A stretch of 7,037 nucleotides of DNA from an uncultured Actinomyces sp. Lineage in GTDB: Bacteria; Actinomycetota; Actinomycetes; Actinomycetales; Actinomycetaceae. The notes beneath the pieces were generated by a model. It had not been told where the DNA came from. It worked only from the letters and a program-made list of their open reading frames with translations, and did not search any database. A program made the position numbers and the translations under genes. Every line of letters starts with the position of its first letter. The first letter of the stretch is position 1. Below, piece after piece: positions 6,563 to 7,037 of the stretch. The stretch spans positions 1 through 7,037 of the forward strand of contig CAJZFF010000085.1 of the NCBI GenBank assembly GCA_915069725.1, written 5' to 3'.

Positions 6563-6727
6563 GAGGGTCTCCCTTGGGTAGTTGAGTCGGGCCGATGGAG
6601 CGCGCATGGGGCACCCCGCGACCTCACCACTATTCTCAGCGTTGCCAGGGCTGATCGTGCCGGCAGATGCCGTTGCCTTCGACACGCCGACGGGTTGCAC
6701 GCCACTCTCAACGGCCGCCGACGGCTC
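6563..6727 (-). other. 165-bp gap between acyltransferase and epimerase genes
   Basis: No gene is supported here. An open frame in phase with the epimerase crosses the left part (to 6700) but has no family-like content. The minus-strand Shine-Dalgarno AAGGGAG at 6569-6575 belongs to the epimerase. A short hairpin CGGC-AGAT-GCCG lies at 6661-6672 without a T-run. I could not find a convincing -35/-10 pair, although the gap is large enough to hold a promoter for the epimerase-exporter operon. Confidence 0.5.
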
Positions 6728-7036
6728 TCAGCGCTCAGCCTCGGACACCTCGGGGCGCCAGCTCATGCCCGTGAAAGCCTTGGTGACGAAGTCGACGACG
6801 ACGTCGGTGACTTTCACCAGCGCCACCGACAGGGCGAAGATGAGGACGAACTCGGCCGCCAGCAACATGTAACGCTGAAGGGGGAAGAGCCCGTAGACGT
6901 CGATCCGCTGACTCAGGTGCCAGATCACCACGTGGTGGACGAGGAAGATCGGGTAGGAGTACCTGGCGATCAGGCCGACGAAGGCCCGAACCGGCTGGAT
7001 CGCCACGTAGCGACCGGCGACCACGAGGATGAGGAA
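6728..7036 (-). CDS. Acyltransferase-3 family membrane protein, C-terminal fragment
   Basis: Only the last 102 residues are present; the gene begins beyond the right edge, and the frame is open through position 7036. Seen: a segment reading ARYSYPIFLVHHVVIW (24-39 of the visible part), the near-C-terminal membrane helix typical of acyltransferase-3 proteins (OafA/YrhL-like), usually written S-Y-x-I-[FY]-L-V-H-x. A second hydrophobic helix spans roughly 55-80, followed by a short charged cytoplasmic tail. These multi-pass enzymes transfer acetyl or other acyl groups to sugars at the cell surface, so in this setting it may O-acylate the exported polysaccharide or its precursor. The catalytic N-terminal part is not visible, so activity and substrate cannot be judged. 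It precedes the epimerase on the same strand by 165 bp, possibly in the same transcription unit. Confidence 0.8.
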   Translation of the reverse strand, partial: FLILVVAGRYVAIQPVRAFVGLIARYSYPIFLVHHVVIWHLSQRIDVYGLFPLQRYMLLAAEFVLIFALSVALVKVTDVVVDFVTKAFTGMSWRPEVSEAER

Positions 7037-7037
7037 G

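Noticed and set aside
6563..6700. N-terminal extension of the epimerase frame by 46 codons, including an ATG at 6607
   Set aside because: The Rossmann fold starts immediately after the GTG at 6562, which has AAGGGAG 6 nt upstream. The extension has no family-like content.
6685..6724. Two copies of CGCCGACGG 31 bp apart in the gap after the acyltransferase gene and across its stop
   Set aside because: A 9-nt GC-rich direct repeat is likely by chance at this base composition, and nothing else suggests an operator or attachment site.

Overview
The window is GC-rich DNA (about two-thirds G+C by eye, with strong G/C preference at third codon positions and several GTG starts). This fits a high-GC actinobacterium. 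The gene families and wording of the proteins suggest an Actinomyces-like organism, but that is an inference from memory, not shown by any marker gene here. There are seven protein genes, all for assembly and export of a surface polysaccharide. I see no tRNA, rRNA, CRISPR array, insertion sequence or phage feature.

Left half (1-3259, plus strand): three glycosyltransferases. The first is a GT4 (GT-B fold) enzyme cut by the left edge of the window. It overlaps by 4 bp with a GT2 enzyme of the rhamnosyltransferase-like type. After a 136-bp gap that may hold a promoter and certainly holds a strong ribosome binding site comes a second GT2 enzyme, which has a C-terminal coiled-coil extension.

Centre (3252-3289): the two gene groups converge with only 27 bp between stop codons. 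A perfect 6-bp hairpin straddles the stop codon of the coiled-coil GT2 gene.

Right half (7037 down to 3287, minus strand, so transcription runs right to left): the C-terminal end of an acyltransferase-3 membrane protein enters at the right edge. After 165 bp follow an NAD-dependent sugar-nucleotide epimerase resembling dTDP-L-rhamnose 4-epimerases, then an ABC-2 type polysaccharide export permease (Wzm-like), then its ATPase (Wzt-like) with a C-terminal carbohydrate-binding domain. The last three genes are separated by 4 and 8 bp and are almost certainly one operon.

How they fit together: the epimerase supplies an activated deoxysugar, the glycosyltransferases build a chain on a lipid carrier at the cytoplasmic face, and the Wzm/Wzt pair exports the finished chain, possibly after recognising its end through the Wzt C-terminal domain. 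The acyltransferase could decorate or cap the polymer. A reasonable working hypothesis is a rhamnose- or 6-deoxytalose-containing cell-wall polysaccharide locus. The sugar identities are inferred from family resemblance only. Each component family is known. The less ordinary points are the coiled-coil tail on the second GT2 enzyme, the Wzt sugar-binding domain in a Gram-positive setting with no recognisable chain terminator in view, and the epimerase fused transcriptionally to the exporter.
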